From assembly GCF_001189915.1 (NCBI RefSeq), contig NZ_LFLS01000043.1, forward strand, positions 1 through 42,000: a stretch of 42,000 nucleotides of DNA. Reading direction: 5' to 3'. The notes below the pieces were generated by a model. That model did not search any database. It saw only the letters and a list, made by a program, of their open reading frames with translations, and was not told where the DNA came from. The stretch's first letter is position 1, and every line of letters starts with the position of its first letter. Shown piece after piece: positions 18,135-27,438 of the stretch. Made by a program: the position numbers and the translations under genes. This DNA is from Herbaspirillum autotrophicum (lineage in GTDB: Bacteria; Pseudomonadota; Gammaproteobacteria; Burkholderiales; Burkholderiaceae_D).

Positions 18135-20822
18135 GTGGAAATGTCATCAGCCAGCGGATTCGCCAAAGACATCGATATCGACGCTGAAGAAACCCAGGAG
18201 TGGTTGCAGGCGTTGCACGGGGTAGTGGAAGAGGTAGGGCCGGACCGTGCCCGCTTTTTGCTGTCGCGCCTCAGCGCTGCGGCCCAGCAATGGGGCATCA
18301 ACTGGCGCGATGCGCGCAACACGCCGTACACCAACACCATCCGGCATGAACAGGAACCGCCGTTTCCGGGTGGCTCCGATGCGCAAGTGATCGAAGAGCA
18401 TCTGGCCAGCGTGATGCGCTGGAATGCGCTGGCGATGGTGGTGCGTGCCAATCGGGCCTATGGCGAACTTGGCGGCCACATCGCCAGCTACGCGTCGGCG
18501 GCCGATTTGTTTGAAGTCGGCTTCAACCATTTCTTCCGCGCCCGCGATGCGCAATTCGCCGGCGATCTGGTTTACTTTCAGCCGCATTCGGCGCCCGGTG
18601 TCTATGCCCGCGCGTTTCTCGAAGGGGCGCTGACAGAAGATGACCTGACCTATTACCGCCGTGAAATTGACGCCAAGAAACATGGCAAGCAAGGCTTGTC
18701 GTCGTATCCACATCCATGGCTGATGCCGGACTTCTGGCAATTCCCGACCGGCTCGATGGGCATCGGTCCGATCAATGCCATTTATCAGGCCCGCTTTTTA
18801 CGCTATCTGGAGCATCGCGGTCTGTTGCAGGATCAGGGACGCAAGGTGTGGGGCGTGTTTGGCGATGGCGAGATGGATGAGCCGGAATCGCTGGCGGCAC
18901 TGAGTCTGGCGTCGCGCGAAAAACTGGATAACCTGATCTTTGTGGTCAACTGCAATTTGCAGCGTCTGGACGGACCGGTGCGCGGCAACGGCAGCATCGT
19001 CGATGAGCTGGAAACGCTGTTTGCCGGTGCCGGCTGGAATGTCATCAAGTTGCTGTGGGGTTCGGACTGGGATGAACTGTTTGCGCGCGACAAGGACGGC
19101 ACGCTGGTGGATGCGCTCAACCGCACCGTGGATGGCCAATTGCAAACCTTCGCTGCCAATGACGGCGCTTTCAACCGTGAGCATTTCTTTGGTCAGAACG
19201 AAGGCACGCGCAAGATTGCCGCGACGCTGACCGACGAAGAAATCAACCGCTTGCGGCGCGGTGGTCACGATATGAAGAAAATCCATGCGGCCTATCAGGC
19301 AGCGGCCAATCATCGCGGTCAGCCGACCGTGATTCTGGCGCAAACCAAAAAGGGTTATGGCATGGGGGCCGCCGGTGAAGGCAAGATGACCACCCACCAG
19401 CAAAAGAAACTCGACGAAGACAGCTTGCTGGCGTTCCGCAACCGGTTCAAGTTGCCGCTCAGCGACGAACAATGTACCAGCCTGGCGTTTTACAAGCCGG
19501 CTGCCGACAGCGCAGAAATGAAGCATCTGCTGGCGCGGCGTGCGGCACTCGGCGGTTACATGCCGCGCCGGATTGCCGGCAAGGTCACGCGTACAGTGCC
19601 GGCATTGCCGGTGCATGCCAAATTTGCACTGGAAGCCGAGGGCAAGGAAATGTCGAGCACCATGGCGCTGGTGCGCATGCTCGGCAATATGCTCAAGGAT
19701 CCTGAGCTCGGCAAATATGTGGTGCCGATTGTGGCCGATGAAGCGCGCACCTTCGGCATGGCAAATCTGTTCCGTCAGGTCGGTATTTATTCGTCGCAGG
19801 GCCAGTTGTATGAACCAGAAGATATCGGCTCGATTCTGTCCTATCGTGAAGCCAGGGATGGCCAGATTCTGGAAGAGGGGATCACCGAAGCCGGTGCGAT
19901 TTCTTCCTGGACTGCGGCTGCCACCAGTTATTCGGTGCATGGTTTGCCGATGCTGCCGTTCTACATTTATTACTCGATGTTCGGCTTCCAGCGTATTGGC
20001 GATCTGATCTGGGCCGCTGCCGATCAGCGCGCGCGCGGTTTCCTGATCGGTGCCACGTCCGGCCGTACCACCCTGGGCGGCGAAGGCTTGCAGCATCAGG
20101 ATGGCACCAGCCATGTAGTGGCCGCCACGATTCCCAATTGCGTTGCTTACGATCCGGCTTATGCCTATGAAATGGCGGTGATTGTCGATGACGGTATGCG
20201 GCGCATGCTGGAGCGCAACGAAGACGTGTTCTATTACGTTACCGTCACGAATGAAAATGAAGCGCAACCGAGCATGCCGGCCGATGTGAAGGATGGCATC
20301 TTGCGCGGCATGTATCTGTTGCAAGGCGATGCCGATGCTCAGGTGCGTTTGCTGGCCGCCGGTCCGATGGTCAAGGAAGCGATTGGCGCAGCCACGTTGC
20401 TGCAAGAAAAATTTGGCATCAAGGCCGAGGTCTGGAGTGTCACCAGCTATACCGAACTGACACGCGACGGCATCGCTGCCGAACGCTTGCAGCGCATGGG
20501 TACCGGCAGCGCCGCGCCGTATGTCACACAGCAATTGCAAGGGAGCAGCGCGCCGGTGATTGCGGTCAGCGACTATGTGCGCAGTCTGCCGGAAGGCATC
20601 CGGGCATTCGTGCCGGGGCGCTATGTGACCTTGGGTACTGATGGTTTCGGTCGCAGCGATACGCGTGCCAATCTGCGTGACTTCTTTGAAGTTGATGCGC
20701 GCTGGATTGCCTACACGGCGTTGACCGGGTTGCACACCGGCGCCGCTGGCCGCAGTTTCCTGCAAGAGGCGGCAGGCATTCTCGGCGTGGTACTCGACAA
20801 GCCGCTGTCGACCACAGTGTAA
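18135..20822 (+). CDS. AceE-type 2-oxoacid dehydrogenase E1 (orphan; MdeB-like candidate)
   Basis: An 895-aa homodimeric E1 component: a thiamine-diphosphate enzyme that decarboxylates a 2-oxoacid and passes the acyl group to an E2 lipoyl domain. The ThDP motif runs from GDGEMDEP (243-250) to VVNCNLQRLDGPVRGN. H421 in MTTHQQKK matches the catalytic loop His407 of E. coli AceE. ADEARTFGM, FYIYYSMFGFQRIGD, SGRTTLGGEGLQHQDG and LGTDGFGRSDTRANLR are conserved. The GTG at 18135 lies 6 nt after GGAGA; an ATG at 18141 is the alternative. No aceF or lpd follows, and a terminator closes the gene. It may be a second pyruvate dehydrogenase E1 or a 2-oxobutyrate-type enzyme like MdeB. Confidence 0.9.
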   Translation: MEMSSASGFAKDIDIDAEETQEWLQALHGVVEEVGPDRARFLLSRLSAAAQQWGINWRDARNTPYTNTIRHEQEPPFPGGSDAQVIEEHLASVMRWNALAMVVRANRAYGELGGHIASYASAADLFEVGFNHFFRARDAQFAGDLVYFQPHSAPGVYARAFLEGALTEDDLTYYRREIDAKKHGKQGLSSYPHPWLMPDFWQFPTGSMGIGPINAIYQARFLRYLEHRGLLQDQGRKVWGVFGDGEMDEPESLAALSLASREKLDNLIFVVNCNLQRLDGPVRGNGSIVDELETLFAGAGWNVIKLLWGSDWDELFARDKDGTLVDALNRTVDGQLQTFAANDGAFNREHFFGQNEGTRKIAATLTDEEINRLRRGGHDMKKIHAAYQAAANHRGQPTVILAQTKKGYGMGAAGEGKMTTHQQKKLDEDSLLAFRNRFKLPLSDEQCTSLAFYKPAADSAEMKHLLARRAALGGYMPRRIAGKVTRTVPALPVHAKFALEAEGKEMSSTMALVRMLGNMLKDPELGKYVVPIVADEARTFGMANLFRQVGIYSSQGQLYEPEDIGSILSYREARDGQILEEGITEAGAISSWTAAATSYSVHGLPMLPFYIYYSMFGFQRIGDLIWAAADQRARGFLIGATSGRTTLGGEGLQHQDGTSHVVAATIPNCVAYDPAYAYEMAVIVDDGMRRMLERNEDVFYYVTVTNENEAQPSMPADVKDGILRGMYLLQGDADAQVRLLAAGPMVKEAIGAATLLQEKFGIKAEVWSVTSYTELTRDGIAAERLQRMGTGSAAPYVTQQLQGSSAPVIAVSDYVRSLPEGIRAFVPGRYVTLGTDGFGRSDTRANLRDFFEVDARWIAYTALTGLHTGAAGRSFLQEAAGILGVVLDKPLSTTV

Positions 20823-20885
20823 CGGGGTAGCTGCATCAATTGAAAATATCTCACCCCAGAGAAAAATATCTGCTGCTATAGTGAA

Positions 20886-20926
20886 ACGCCATCCATATCG
20901 TTACGGTATGGATGGCGTGATTTTTT
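20886..20926 (+). terminator. Rho-independent terminator after the AceE-like gene
   Basis: A perfect 12-bp stem (ACGCCATCCATA at 20886-20897 with its complement at 20907-20918) surrounds a 9-nt loop and is followed by GATTTTTTC. This is a strong intrinsic terminator, making the E1 gene monocistronic. The rest of the 217-nt gap to the SDR gene holds no gene. Confidence 0.88.
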
Positions 20927-21039
20927 CAGCCGTGTGCAGCGGGATGCAATTGCCGCATGCGGCCATGGTGCAGACGGGATCCGGTGCGCGGATGGCGATC
21001 AGATAACCCGCTGCGAATTGATTACAGAGGAGCAGAGAC

Positions 21040-21798
21040 ATGACAGCAGCAAAGAAAATAGCACTCGTCACAGGTGCAGGTTCAGGAATCGGCAAGCAAA
21101 TTTCGCTGGCGCTGTTGCGTGCCGGTTATGCCGTGGTGTTGGCCGGTCGCCGGCGTGAACCGCTGGAAGCGACGCTGAAAGAAGCCGGTGAATTCGGCGC
21201 GCATGCGCTGGTGGTGCCGGCCGATGTCAGTGACCCGGCGTCGGTCAAGAACCTGTTTGCGGAAACCCGTAACAAATTCGGCCGGCTTGATCTGCTGTTC
21301 AACAACGCCGGTATCTTTGCGCCGCCGATGTCGATTGAAGAACTGAGCTACGAACAATGGAAATCGGCCGTCGATATCAACCTGACCGGTGTCTTCCTGT
21401 GTACGCAGGAAGCGTTCAAGATCATGAAGGATCAATCGCCGCGCGGCGGACGCATCATCAACAACGGTTCGATTTCGGCGCATGCGCCGCGGCCATTCTC
21501 GGCTTCGTATACTGCCACCAAGCACGCCATCACCGGGCTGACCAAATCGACCTCACTCGATGGTCGCCGTTACGACATCGCCTGCGGTCAGATCGATATC
21601 GGCAATGCGTCGACTGACATGACTGAGCTGATGAAGAAGGGCACCTTGCAGGCGGATGGCTCAACCAAGGTCGAGCCGACCATGGATGCCGCGCATGTGG
21701 CGAGCGCATTGCTGTACATGGATAGTTTGCCGCTCGATGCCAACGTCCAGTTCATGACGGTAATGGCGACCAAGATGCCGTTCATTGGTCGCGGCTGA
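21040..21798 (+). CDS. Short-chain dehydrogenase/reductase (SDR)
   Basis: A 252-aa classical SDR. The cofactor motif TGAGSGIG is at 11-18, NNAG at 88-91, N114 in VDINLTG, the catalytic serine in [10 protein letters not shown] (S144), Y157 and K161 in YTATK. RR at 37-38 after the second strand suggests preference for NADP(H). Near the C-terminus, [13 protein letters not shown] replaces the usual PG-phi-V-x-T region. An AGAGGAGCAGAG ribosome region precedes the ATG. The gene stands alone between a terminator and the convergent ubiX. The substrate cannot be predicted. Confidence 0.88.
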   Translation: MTAAKKIALVTGAGSGIGKQISLALLRAGYAVVLAGRRREPLEATLKEAGEFGAHALVVPADVSDPASVKNLFAETRNKFGRLDLLFNNAGIFAPPMSIEELSYEQWKSAVDINLTGVFLCTQEAFKIMKDQSPRGGRIINNGSISAHAPRPFSASYTATKHAITGLTKSTSLDGRRYDIACGQIDIGNASTDMTELMKKGTLQADGSTKVEPTMDAAHVASALLYMDSLPLDANVQFMTVMATKMPFIGRG

Positions 21799-21823
21799 GC
21801 AAGCAGAAACGGTGCAGAAGCAA

Positions 21824-21843
21824 AGTCCGGCTGTGGCCGGACT
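21824..21843. terminator. Hairpin between convergent SDR and ubiX genes
   Basis: An 8-bp perfect stem (AGTCCGGC and complement) has a TGTG loop. On the minus strand it is followed by TTGCTTC, on the plus strand by GCATGACT, so it best fits a weak terminator for ubiX. The T-tract is poor. Confidence 0.45.
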
Positions 21844-21875
21844 GCATGACTGAAACTGGTCGTGAATGCCGCGAA

Positions 21876-22460
21876 TCAGGCGGCAGTTTTTTTGAGACCG
21901 TTCCAGCGTGGCGTCAGGTCATGCTTGACCGGAAACAGGTCGAGCACGCGCCCCAGTGTGTGGTCGACCATCTCGTCGATGGAGGCCGGGCGGTGATAGA
22001 AGGCCGGCAGCGGCGGATAAACGATGCCGCCCATTTCGGTGACACTGGTCATGTTGCGCAGATGCGCCAGGTTGAGCGGCGTTTCACGCACCATCAGCAC
22101 CAGCCGGCGACGTTCTTTCAGAATCACATCGGCAGCGCGCGTGATCAGATTGTCGGACAGGCCGTGGGCAACGGAGGCCAGGGTTTTCATCGAGCACGGC
22201 GTGATGATCATGCCGGCAGAAATGAAGGAGCCGCTGGCAATCGCCGCACCGACGTCGCGCACATTGTGCACAACGTTTGCCAGTGCTTCGACATGCTTGC
22301 GGCTCATGTCCAGTTCCTGATGCAGATTCAGTACGCCGGCGTCGGAGACGATCAGATGCGTTTCAATATCGCTGTCGCGCAAGACGCGCAGCAGGCGCAC
22401 CGCATAGATAACGCCGGTGGCCCCGGTAATGGCGACGATCAGTCGTTGCGGATCAGACAT
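21876..22460 (-). CDS. ubiX: UbiX-type flavin prenyltransferase
   Basis: A 194-aa UbiX/Pad1-family protein that makes prenylated FMN, the cofactor of UbiD-type decarboxylases, here probably for ubiquinone synthesis. It opens RLIVAITGATGVIYAVRLL (flavin-binding loop). It carries GSFISAGMIITPCSMKTLASVAHG, with the Ser-Met-Lys-Thr stretch, and ERRRLVLMVRETPLNLAHLRNM, the dimethylallyl-phosphate site. Length is standard. The gap to the upstream grxD gene is 26 nt, so the two may be co-transcribed. No ubiD is in the window. Confidence 0.93.
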   Translation of the reverse strand: MSDPQRLIVAITGATGVIYAVRLLRVLRDSDIETHLIVSDAGVLNLHQELDMSRKHVEALANVVHNVRDVGAAIASGSFISAGMIITPCSMKTLASVAHGLSDNLITRAADVILKERRRLVLMVRETPLNLAHLRNMTSVTEMGGIVYPPLPAFYHRPASIDEMVDHTLGRVLDLFPVKHDLTPRWNGLKKTAA

Positions 22461-22486
22461 GGCGTGGCTTACCGGGTTGGTGGGTA

Positions 22487-22798
22487 TCAGGCAGAAAGCA
22501 GCGTCTTCAGTTCGCCGGATTCATACATTTCATTCATGATGTCCGAGCCGCCGATGAATTCACCCTTCACATACAGTTGCGGGATGGTTGGCCAGTTCGA
22601 ATATTCCTTGATGCCCTGACGCACGTCCGGGCTTTCCAGCACATTGACGGTCACGATGTTTTCTGCGCCGCTGGCCTTGAGCAACTGAATTGCCTTGCCG
22701 GAAAAGCCGCATTGCGGGAATTGGGCAGTACCTTTCATGAAAAGCACGACCGGGTTTTGCGTGACAGTTTCCTTGATCCAGACTTGCACGTCGCTCAT
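22487..22798 (-). CDS. grxD: Monothiol glutaredoxin Grx4 type
   Basis: A 103-aa monothiol glutaredoxin with the CGFS active site (C30) in [10 protein letters not shown], followed by the glutathione-binding [35 protein letters not shown] region (outline). This class carries and transfers [2Fe-2S] clusters as a glutathione-ligated dimer, often with BolA partners, and has little reductase activity. E. coli GrxD is 115 aa; the core is complete. It is cytoplasmic and lies between ubiX and the hpf terminator. Confidence 0.95.
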   Translation of the reverse strand: MSDVQVWIKETVTQNPVVLFMKGTAQFPQCGFSGKAIQLLKASGAENIVTVNVLESPDVRQGIKEYSNWPTIPQLYVKGEFIGGSDIMNEMYESGELKTLLSA

Positions 22799-22897
22799 GA
22801 CTACACCTTCAAAAAGTTCACAATGTCGTCATTATATGGAAAAGCGTGCGGCTGCGTTGGAAGAGTGGCGGATTGCCGGGGCATGGTTTCCTGCGGG

Positions 22898-22931
22898 AAA
22901 CAAAAACAAGAAAGGGCGCCTCTGCGCCCTT
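22898..22931 (-). terminator. Terminator after hpf
   Basis: Reading leftward, AAGGGCGC, an AGAG loop and GCGCCCTT (22931-22912) form an 8-bp stem followed by TCTTGTTTTTG. It ends the rpoN-hpf transcript 38 nt past the hpf stop. Confidence 0.75.
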
Positions 22932-22968
22932 CTTTCTCAGGCCGGCTTGACCGGCGGGGAAGTGGTGT

Positions 22969-23316
22969 TTACGTAGCTGCCAACGGTTCTTCGGGCAGTC
23001 GTTTTGCTATCGAGTGATGGTCCTGCACGCGGTCCTTGTGTTTGATGACCTGGCGATCCAGTTTGTCGATCAGGGAGTCGATGGCAGCATAAAGGTCATG
23101 CGCAATACTTTCGACGTGGAGATCTTTTCCTTTGACGTGAACGTTGACTTCAGCTTTCTGCCTTTTTTCCTTTTCTGTCAGTTTGTCTACACTGAGGATG
23201 ACACTGATGTCGATGACATGGTCGAAATGGCGTTTGATACGAGTAAGCTTGCTTTGCACGTATTCGCGGATGGCTGGGGTTAAATCGAGGTGATGTCCGC
23301 TTATGGTCAGATTCAT
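22969..23316 (-). CDS. hpf: Ribosome hibernation-promoting factor, short form
   Basis: A 115-aa HPF/YfiA-family protein beginning [24 protein letters not shown]. It has the beta-alpha-beta-beta-beta-alpha fold and the basic [17 protein letters not shown] and [22 protein letters not shown] helices that sit in the 30S decoding centre. It lacks the C-terminal dimerisation domain of long HPF, so it is the short type that acts in 100S ribosome formation. It follows rpoN after 105 nt on the same strand, the usual proteobacterial order, and is followed by a terminator instead of ptsN. Confidence 0.95.
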   Translation of the reverse strand: MNLTISGHHLDLTPAIREYVQSKLTRIKRHFDHVIDISVILSVDKLTEKEKRQKAEVNVHVKGKDLHVESIAHDLYAAIDSLIDKLDRQVIKHKDRVQDHHSIAKRLPEEPLAAT

Positions 23317-23421
23317 ACAACACTCCTATCGTGAGGTCACTGGAGGTTCCTGCGCATTGTCCGGCATGGTCAGAACATGACGCCAGAACACAGCAACTGG
23401 TGCAGATTACAACGAAAAAAC

Positions 23422-24912
23422 TTATAAAGATTTGCGTAGATTGACTGGCGGGATTTTCAGTACTTCACGGTATTTTGCAACAGTGCGTCGCGCCACCACC
23501 ATGCCTTGCTCTGCCAGCATATCTGCAATCTTGCTATCTGAGAGTGGGGTCTTGGGGTCTTCTGCTCCTATCAGTTGTTTGATGAGAGCCCGTATCGCTG
23601 TGGAGGAAGCTTCACCTCCGGTTTCCGTTGCGACGTGGCTGCCGAAGAAATATTTCAACTCAAACATTCCATGCGGTGTGAGCATGTATTTCTGAGTGGT
23701 TACACGAGAAATGGTGCTCTCGTGTAGACCCAGTGTATCAGCTATTTCGCGCAACACAAGGGGTCTCATTGCGACCGCGCCGTGTGAGAAAAAATTCCGT
23801 TGTCGTTCGACAATTGCCTGTGCCACACGCAGGATGGTATCGAAGCGCTGACGCATGTTTTTGATCAGCCATTTGGCTTCTTGCAATTGTGACACCAGCG
23901 AGCCTTCGCCCTTGGTTTGCTTGAGCGCATTGGCATACATGGCATTGACGCGCAAGCGCGGCATGACGTCGTGATTGAGCAAAACCTGCCAGCCATCCTT
24001 TGCCTGTTTGACAATCACGTCGGGCACTACGTAATCCGAGCTTTGTGGGGCAAACGCTGCGCCCGGGTGCGGATGGCACTGACGGATGACGGTTTGTGCC
24101 TCACGCAAATCTTCATCGTCGCAATCGATGGCTTTCTTGATCTTGTTGAAATCGCGTTGTGCGAATAACGGCAGGTAATCTTCAACAATGGTCAGCGCCA
24201 GACGACGCGTGACGAATGGTATTTTTGGCAAGCGTTTGACTTGCAACGCCAGGCATTCGGAAGCGGAACGTGCACCGACACCGGCCGGGTCAAAACTTTG
24301 TAACAGTTTCAACGCGATGGTCAGTTCATCGGGGTCGATTTCCAATTCTTCCGGCAGCCGCGCATGGATATCTTCCAGCGGTTCTTCCAGGTAACCATGA
24401 TCATCGAGGGCATCGATCAGCAGTTCCACCAGTGCCCGGTCGCGCAGTTCTCTGACGGTCAGCCGCATCTGCTCCAGCAGATGCTCGCGCAGGCTGGTTT
24501 CATGCGCTTCCAGTTGTGGCCGTGAATCTTCGTCGTCCGGTGTTTTGCCGGTACGGGCCACATCGTCGAAGCTCCAGTCGGTATCGCCGCTGACATTGTC
24601 GGCCGCCGCCGGGGCTTCCGATTGTTCGAATGCCGCCGCTTCGCCGTCGGCCTCGGCCGGGGTGTTGCTGACATGGGTGTCGGCAGCCTCTGCCAGTTGC
24701 GACGGCGACGAACTGATGGCGCCGTCGGCCAGCAGCCGTACCGAATTGTCGAGGGCATCGTCGAGACGTTCCAGCAACGGGTTGTCCGACAGAATCTGCT
24801 CCAGTTCCTGATGCAGTTCCAGCGTAGACAATTGCAACAATCGTATCGATTGCTGCAATTGCGGCGTCAGTGCCAGATGCTGGGAGGTGCGTAGCTGGAG
24901 GGATTGTTTCAT
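23422..24912 (-). CDS. rpoN: RNA polymerase sigma-54 factor
   Basis: A 496-aa sigma-54. Region I is Gln/Leu-rich ([25 protein letters not shown] in outline). An acidic, Ala-rich region II spans about 60-125, and the core-binding domain follows. The DNA-binding helix-turn-helix [17 protein letters not shown] is near 389-405, and the RpoN box [10 protein letters not shown] is at 474-483. It starts 15 nt after the lptB stop, so it belongs to the kds-lpt transcript. It directs transcription from -24/-12 promoters with enhancer-binding ATPases, none of which are in the window. Confidence 0.97.
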   Translation of the reverse strand: MKQSLQLRTSQHLALTPQLQQSIRLLQLSTLELHQELEQILSDNPLLERLDDALDNSVRLLADGAISSSPSQLAEAADTHVSNTPAEADGEAAAFEQSEAPAAADNVSGDTDWSFDDVARTGKTPDDEDSRPQLEAHETSLREHLLEQMRLTVRELRDRALVELLIDALDDHGYLEEPLEDIHARLPEELEIDPDELTIALKLLQSFDPAGVGARSASECLALQVKRLPKIPFVTRRLALTIVEDYLPLFAQRDFNKIKKAIDCDDEDLREAQTVIRQCHPHPGAAFAPQSSDYVVPDVIVKQAKDGWQVLLNHDVMPRLRVNAMYANALKQTKGEGSLVSQLQEAKWLIKNMRQRFDTILRVAQAIVERQRNFFSHGAVAMRPLVLREIADTLGLHESTISRVTTQKYMLTPHGMFELKYFFGSHVATETGGEASSTAIRALIKQLIGAEDPKTPLSDSKIADMLAEQGMVVARRTVAKYREVLKIPPVNLRKSL

Positions 24913-24927
24913 CTATTCTTTTTGCCG

Positions 24928-25671
24928 CTACATGCGGAAATGTTCGCCGAGATACACGCGTCGTACCGACTCGTTGGCGATGATGTCATCCGGGCTGCCA
25001 CTGGCCAGCACGGTACCCTGATTGATGATGTAGGCGCGATCGCAGATGCCTAGCGTTTCGCGCACGTTATGGTCGGTGATCAGAACGCCGATGCCGCGTT
25101 CCTTGAGGAAGCGCACGATGCGCTGAATCTCGATCACGGCAATCGGGTCGATCCCGGCGAATGGTTCATCGAGCAAGACGAAGCGCGGATCGGTTGCCAG
25201 TGCGCGGGCAATTTCAACGCGCCGGCGTTCACCGCCGGACAAAGACAAGGCCTGGCTCTCGCGCAGTTTTTCGATTTGCAGTTCATGCAACAGATTATTC
25301 AGCCGGCCTTCGATTTCATCTTTGCTCAGCGGCTTGCCATCTTCCATGCGCAGTTCCAGCACGGCACGGATATTGTCTTCCACGGTCAGCTTGCGAAACA
25401 CCGAGGCTTCCTGCGGCAGGTACGACAAGCCGAGCGCAGCGCGCTGGTGAATCGGCATGCGCGAAATGGCCGCACCGTCGAGATCGATCTCGCCGCCATC
25501 CGATGGCACCAGGCCGACGATCATGTAAAACGAGGTAGTCTTGCCGGCACCGTTGGGGCCCAGCAAACCGACCACTTCGCCGCTTTCCACTTCGAGCGAT
25601 ACATCTCGCACTACCTGCCGTGCGCCATAGCTCTTTTTCAGTCCGCGTACTACCAGAGAACTAATTGCCAT
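24928..25671 (-). CDS. lptB: LPS export ABC transporter ATP-binding protein
   Basis: A 247-aa ATPase powering LPS extraction by LptFG and passage along LptC-LptA to LptDE. Walker A GPNGAGKTT is at 38-46, then LPQEASVFRKLTVEDN (Q-loop region), signature LSGGERRRVEIARAL, Walker B FVLLDEP with FAGIDPIAV, and the switch His in ITDHNVRETL. The frame is open to 25806, but that part overlaps lptA. The MAISSL start at 25671, one base after the lptA stop and with AAAGG upstream, is correct. Confidence 0.96.
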   Translation of the reverse strand: MAISSLVVRGLKKSYGARQVVRDVSLEVESGEVVGLLGPNGAGKTTSFYMIVGLVPSDGGEIDLDGAAISRMPIHQRAALGLSYLPQEASVFRKLTVEDNIRAVLELRMEDGKPLSKDEIEGRLNNLLHELQIEKLRESQALSLSGGERRRVEIARALATDPRFVLLDEPFAGIDPIAVIEIQRIVRFLKERGIGVLITDHNVRETLGICDRAYIINQGTVLASGSPDDIIANESVRRVYLGEHFRM

Positions 25672-25672
25672 C

Positions 25673-26224
25673 TCAAGGGCCTTTCGGAGTGTCAACGCGC
25701 GGCTGGATGATTGCCGTGATGCGACCTGCGCCCGGCTTGCTTTCGCCGCTGCTGGTGTTGTTGACCGAATAGAACTCGGAACGGCTGTCATAGGAAATGA
25801 ATTCACCGTTGACCTCGTCGGTCACCTTGGTGCCGCTCATGCGTTGCATGTGGGCTTTCGAGAACAGTTTGGTGATCTCGGTTTTCTCGTTGTATTCGAT
25901 GCGCTCGGCCTGGCCTTCAATCCACAGGTCGGGGCCGCCATCGCGTTTCTGGCGGAAGCTGGTCAACTGGCCCGGCGCTGCATACAGGGTGGCGTATTCG
26001 TAACCGGCCGGATCAGTCGTCAGCACCACTTTGCCGGCCTTGATCAGCAAGGTGCCGCGCGTCAGCACCACATTGCCGATGAAGGTCTTGATCTGCTTGA
26101 CGTCGTCGTACACCATCTGGTCCGCCTCGATACGGGTCGGCTTGGAGGTATCGGCACGTTCGGCATGCGCGATGCCGGTCAGCAACGCGAGAGCCAGCAG
26201 CGGCGATAAAAATAGTGGTTTCAT
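25673..26224 (-). CDS. lptA: Periplasmic LPS transport protein
   Basis: A 183-aa OstA-like protein. The MKPLFL start at 26224 has AGGAA upstream and begins a Sec signal peptide cleaved after AHA (residue 21). The beta-jellyroll begins PTRIEADQMVYDDVKQIKTF and includes GNVVLTRGTLLIKAGKVVLT, the typical LptA core. It bridges LptC in the inner membrane to LptD in the outer membrane. It sits 66 nt behind lptC, with lptB directly after. The tail after residue 165 is Pro/Gly-rich and probably disordered. Confidence 0.94.
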   Translation of the reverse strand: MKPLFLSPLLALALLTGIAHAERADTSKPTRIEADQMVYDDVKQIKTFIGNVVLTRGTLLIKAGKVVLTTDPAGYEYATLYAAPGQLTSFRQKRDGGPDLWIEGQAERIEYNEKTEITKLFSKAHMQRMSGTKVTDEVNGEFISYDSRSEFYSVNNTSSGESKPGAGRITAIIQPRVDTPKGP

Positions 26225-26290
26225 AAATTCCTGCACAAAAGGTCTGGCGATGTAATGGTGGCTCGACATTCAGGGCTCGTGATACAAGCC

Positions 26291-26893
26291 CTAGCGTGTG
26301 CGCGGCTGATACAGTCCACGCACATTGTTCAACAACTGCAATTCTTTGGTCGCATTATTGGCGATCATGCCGGTGCCGGTCATGACCGAAGTCCCCATCG
26401 TGATTTCTACCGGCTTGTCGGTCTTGATGACATCATCATCCGGCAGCAGCAGCAGATATTCCGATTTCAGATGCAGGTTTTCCGACTTCGCCGTCGCTGC
26501 GCGGTTGGCGTTGACGTCGCCGTACATGTGAATCTTGCTGTTGTCATCTTCAATCACGGCCCGTTGCGACCGCAGCGTCATCGGCGGATTGGCCGGGTCC
26601 AGCGTGGTGATCACCGGCAGCTCGACTTCAAACGAGTCGGTAATCGGGAAATGAACCATCTTGGCACCCGAAATATCGTAGCGCGGCTGGCCGTTGAGCG
26701 CCATTTTGACGTAATTGAATTTCTCGACGAAATAATCCGGTTTGTTGCGCGGGCGATTCGACAGACTGTCGTCGATACTGCGGTGCATCACCTGCAAAAA
26801 CCAGAAGCTGCCCAAGGCCAGTGCGGTCAGTACCACCACAATGATCAGCAAGCGTACCCGTTGCGCCGAGCGTTCCCCACGGCGGCCGCTCAT
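26291..26893 (-). CDS. lptC: LPS export protein LptC
   Basis: A 200-aa bitopic inner-membrane protein. A basic N-terminus (SGRRGERSAQRVR) precedes a single transmembrane helix at about 12-33. A periplasmic LptC jellyroll follows, with PDYFVEKFNYVKMALNGQP and VNANRAATAKSENLHLKSEY. It receives LPS from LptBFG and hands it to LptA. The start at 26893 overlaps the kdsC stop by 4 nt (ATGA); an upstream in-frame start to 26953 would lie inside kdsC. Sequence conservation in LptC is low, so identity rests on topology, fold pattern and its place in kdsC-lptC-lptA-lptB. Confidence 0.92.
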   Translation of the reverse strand: MSGRRGERSAQRVRLLIIVVVLTALALGSFWFLQVMHRSIDDSLSNRPRNKPDYFVEKFNYVKMALNGQPRYDISGAKMVHFPITDSFEVELPVITTLDPANPPMTLRSQRAVIEDDNSKIHMYGDVNANRAATAKSENLHLKSEYLLLLPDDDVIKTDKPVEITMGTSVMTGTGMIANNATKELQLLNNVRGLYQPRTR

Positions 26894-27438
26894 GCCAGAT
26901 ACGGCGCCAGCGCCGCCTCGTAGTTGCCTTGCGCATGCAGCAGCAAATCGCATAATTCACGCGCGGCGCCGTGGCCGCCGCTGGCCTGGGTAACGTACGC
27001 CACACGGCTTTTGACCGCCGGATGGGCATTCGCCACGCAGGCCGGAAAGCCGGCGCGGCACAGAATCGGCAGGTCGATTACGTCATCGCCGAGATAACCG
27101 CAAGCGTCGGCGGCGATACCGGTTTGCTGCAACAACTGCTCGAATGCCTGGCGTTTGTCGTGTACTCCCTGAAATACGTGCGAAATGCCGAGATCCTTGG
27201 CGCGTCGCAATACGATCGGTGACTGGCGCGCCGTAATGATGGCGGTTGCCACGCCGAATTGCTGAATCAGTTTGATGCCGTGACCGTCGAGTGCGTTGAA
27301 ACGCTTGACCGGTTCGCCATCGGCACCGTAATACAGCCCGCCGTCGGTCAATACGCCATCGACGTCGAAAATCATCAACCGGACCTGTGCGGCCCGGGCG
27401 ATCACTGCCGCACTGGCGGCGCTGTAAAAGTCGCTCAT
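26890..27438 (-). CDS. kdsC: 3-deoxy-D-manno-octulosonate 8-phosphate phosphatase
   Basis: A 182-aa HAD-superfamily phosphatase that dephosphorylates KDO-8-P in LPS inner-core synthesis. Motif I is FDVDGVLTDGGLYYG with nucleophile D25 and acid D27. Motif II threonine is in ATAIITARQS, and GYLGDDVIDLPIL holds the Mg-binding Asp pair. The short C0-type HAD without a cap, normally a tetramer, is typical of KdsC. It overlaps kdsD by one base and lptC by 4 nt, so the genes are tightly coupled. Confidence 0.95.
   Translation of the reverse strand: MSDFYSAASAAVIARAAQVRLMIFDVDGVLTDGGLYYGADGEPVKRFNALDGHGIKLIQQFGVATAIITARQSPIVLRRAKDLGISHVFQGVHDKRQAFEQLLQQTGIAADACGYLGDDVIDLPILCRAGFPACVANAHPAVKSRVAYVTQASGGHGAARELCDLLLHAQGNYEAALAPYLA

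Noticed and set aside
18798..20765. Minus-strand open frame of 655 codons
   Set aside because: Antisense to the AceE-like gene, which is supported by conserved ThDP and catalytic motifs across its length.
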